14,805 bases of DNA from NCBI GenBank assembly GCA_964432925.1, contig CAYSPM010000062.1, positions 1-14,805 of the forward strand, in the 5' to 3' direction. Below the pieces are notes generated by a model, which was not told the origin of the DNA, did no database searches, and worked only from the letters and a program-made list of their open reading frames with translations. Position 1 is the first letter of the stretch. Every line of letters starts with the position of its first letter. The DNA is from CAYNTC01 sp964432925. GTDB taxonomy: Bacteria; Planctomycetota; Phycisphaerae; Sedimentisphaerales; Anaerobacaceae. The translations under genes were made by a program, and so were the position numbers. Of the stretch, positions 14,317-14,805 are shown piece after piece.

Positions 14317-14436
14317 ATGTTTTGGGGGATAATTTTGATTTGATCTTAGGAGTAATCGTTGTTTTTGGACGAAAAAAGGGTGTGATAAAGTCAGCTTGTA
14401 GGGTATGGGCAAAATAGGCAAGACAAATGGAGTGAA

Positions 14437-14508
14437 AAATGAGCATAAAATGACAAGAAATGAGCAGAAATGCACGCTTTTATGCAAAAATTGGCAGAAA
14501 TGAACACT
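14437..14508. repeat. Degenerate 10-11-bp repeat with ATGAGCA core
   Basis: Successive units on the plus strand read ATGAGCATAAA, ATGACAAGAA, ATGAGCAGAA, ATGCACGC, then after a gap CAGAAATGAACAC. The core is roughly AAATGAGCA. On the minus strand this yields a Phe/Cys/Ser-rich frame that I consider spurious. Confidence 0.55.
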
Positions 14509-14536
14509 TTTTGAACCACCTTTTTGGGGGCTTTTT

Positions 14537-14571
14537 CGTATTGCGGATTTCGTATTGCGTATTGCGTACAT
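14537..14571. repeat. 7-bp tandem array
   Basis: Five contiguous heptamers are present: CGTATTG, CGGATTT, CGTATTG, CGTATTG, CGTACAT. On the minus strand the units read CAATACG and AAATCCG, matching the NAAT-plus-three pattern of the arrays in rnfB. Confidence 0.8.
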
Positions 14572-14602
14572 GGTGATACCAATTGTGCTTGATATTTGCG
14601 TC

Positions 14603-14731
14603 CTTGTCATTTCGACCATAGGGTTGCGAAGCAACCCAACGTGAAGAAATCTATTAAAAAGCAGATTTCTCGACTCCGCTTCCCCTTCGACTTCGCTCAG
14701 GGCTAAAGGCTAAATCGCTCGAAATGACAAG
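14603..14731. repeat. 129-bp palindromic intergenic element
   Basis: Perfect 13-bp terminal inverted arms, CTTGTCATTTCGA (14603-14615) and TCGAAATGACAAG (14719-14731), enclose an inner stem AGAAATCT / AGATTTCT (14645-14652, 14663-14670) and a small hairpin GGGTTGC-GAA-GCAACCC (14621-14637). Elements with TGTCATTTCGA ends and AGATTTCTC centres are common dispersed repeats in many bacterial genomes. It contains no transposase. Confidence 0.8.
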
Positions 14732-14762
14732 AATAAGCGCATTTATTATTCACAATCAGTAT

Positions 14763-14797
14763 GATTGGTTATTTGTGATTGGTGATTAGTAAATGAT
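14763..14797. repeat. 7-bp tandem array at the right edge
   Basis: Contiguous heptamers are GATTGGT, TATTTGT, GATTGGT, GATTAGT, AAATGAT. Minus-strand units such as CAATCAC and AAATAAC fit the same NAAT family. It may continue past the window end and has looser units to its left from about 14749. Confidence 0.75.
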
Positions 14798-14805
14798 AGC
14801 TTGAT

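Noticed and set aside
9543..14328. Shared 12-mer ATGTTTTGGGGG at 9543-9554 and 14317-14328
   Set aside because: A few exact 12-mer matches are expected by chance in about 15 kb on two strands, and the flanks do not match.
14068..14343. Plus-strand 91-residue frame
   Set aside because: It starts at TTG without a ribosome-binding site and has no recognisable domain or protein-like periodicity; its end is an AT-rich spacer.
14308..14634. Minus-strand 108-residue frame
   Set aside because: It runs through the heptamer array and the ATGAGCA repeats. The protein is a translation of repeats (Tyr-Ala-Ile-Arg-Asn type and Cys/Phe/Ser runs) with no domain.

Overview
The window most resembles a chromosomal segment of an anaerobic planctomycete, probably Phycisphaerae/Sedimentisphaerales-like. 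This is inferred from protein style (secreted TPR protein, cysteine-rich zinc-ribbon protein, Gfo/Idh/MocA protein, lipoprotein M48 peptidase) and from loosely packed, repeat-rich spacers. It is not proven, because no rRNA or other phylogenetic marker is present.

Layout. (1) 1-1026, minus strand: a remnant of an RnfB-like 3' end at the left edge, then an MNT-HEPN toxin-antitoxin pair. The nucleotidyltransferase is intact, but the HEPN gene carries an in-frame amber codon. (2) 1101-6598, minus strand: a complete, tightly coupled operon of a small RseC-like membrane protein followed by rnfC-rnfD-rnfG-rnfE-rnfA-rnfB. It encodes the membrane Rnf complex, which couples ferredoxin:NAD+ electron transfer to ion pumping. 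(3) 6688-7509, plus strand: a lipoprotein M48 metallopeptidase, divergent from rnf across an 89-bp spacer. (4) 7762-9341, minus strand: a membrane-anchored zinc-ribbon protein and a divergent Gfo/Idh/MocA protein. (5) 9560-10349: a tiny ORF, a frameshifted nucleotidyltransferase gene and its small upstream partner. The partner has a promoter that appears to give a leaderless mRNA. (6) 10460-11148, minus strand: an Xre regulator plus two small two-helix membrane proteins, with a strong terminator and two operator-like dyads. (7) 11296-13779, minus strand: a large secreted TPR protein. (8) 13780-14805: about 1 kb without convincing genes, built largely of repeats.

The most distinctive signal is a set of degenerate 7-bp tandem arrays. 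They occur at five places (1089-1123, 1926-1961, 2000-2027, 14537-14571, 14763-14797) and share a unit of the form NAATMNN. Three of them lie inside or at the ends of rnfB. They add a repeat-encoded N-terminal extension while the ATGA coupling to rnfA is kept, and they supply the last codons and the stop. RnfB has also lost, in a concerted way, the ligands for one [4Fe-4S] cluster of its last ferredoxin-like pair.

A second theme is decay of accessory modules by single changes: an amber codon in the HEPN gene, and A6-run frameshifts in the nucleotidyltransferase gene and in the rnfB-like remnant. Assembly error has to be excluded for these three.
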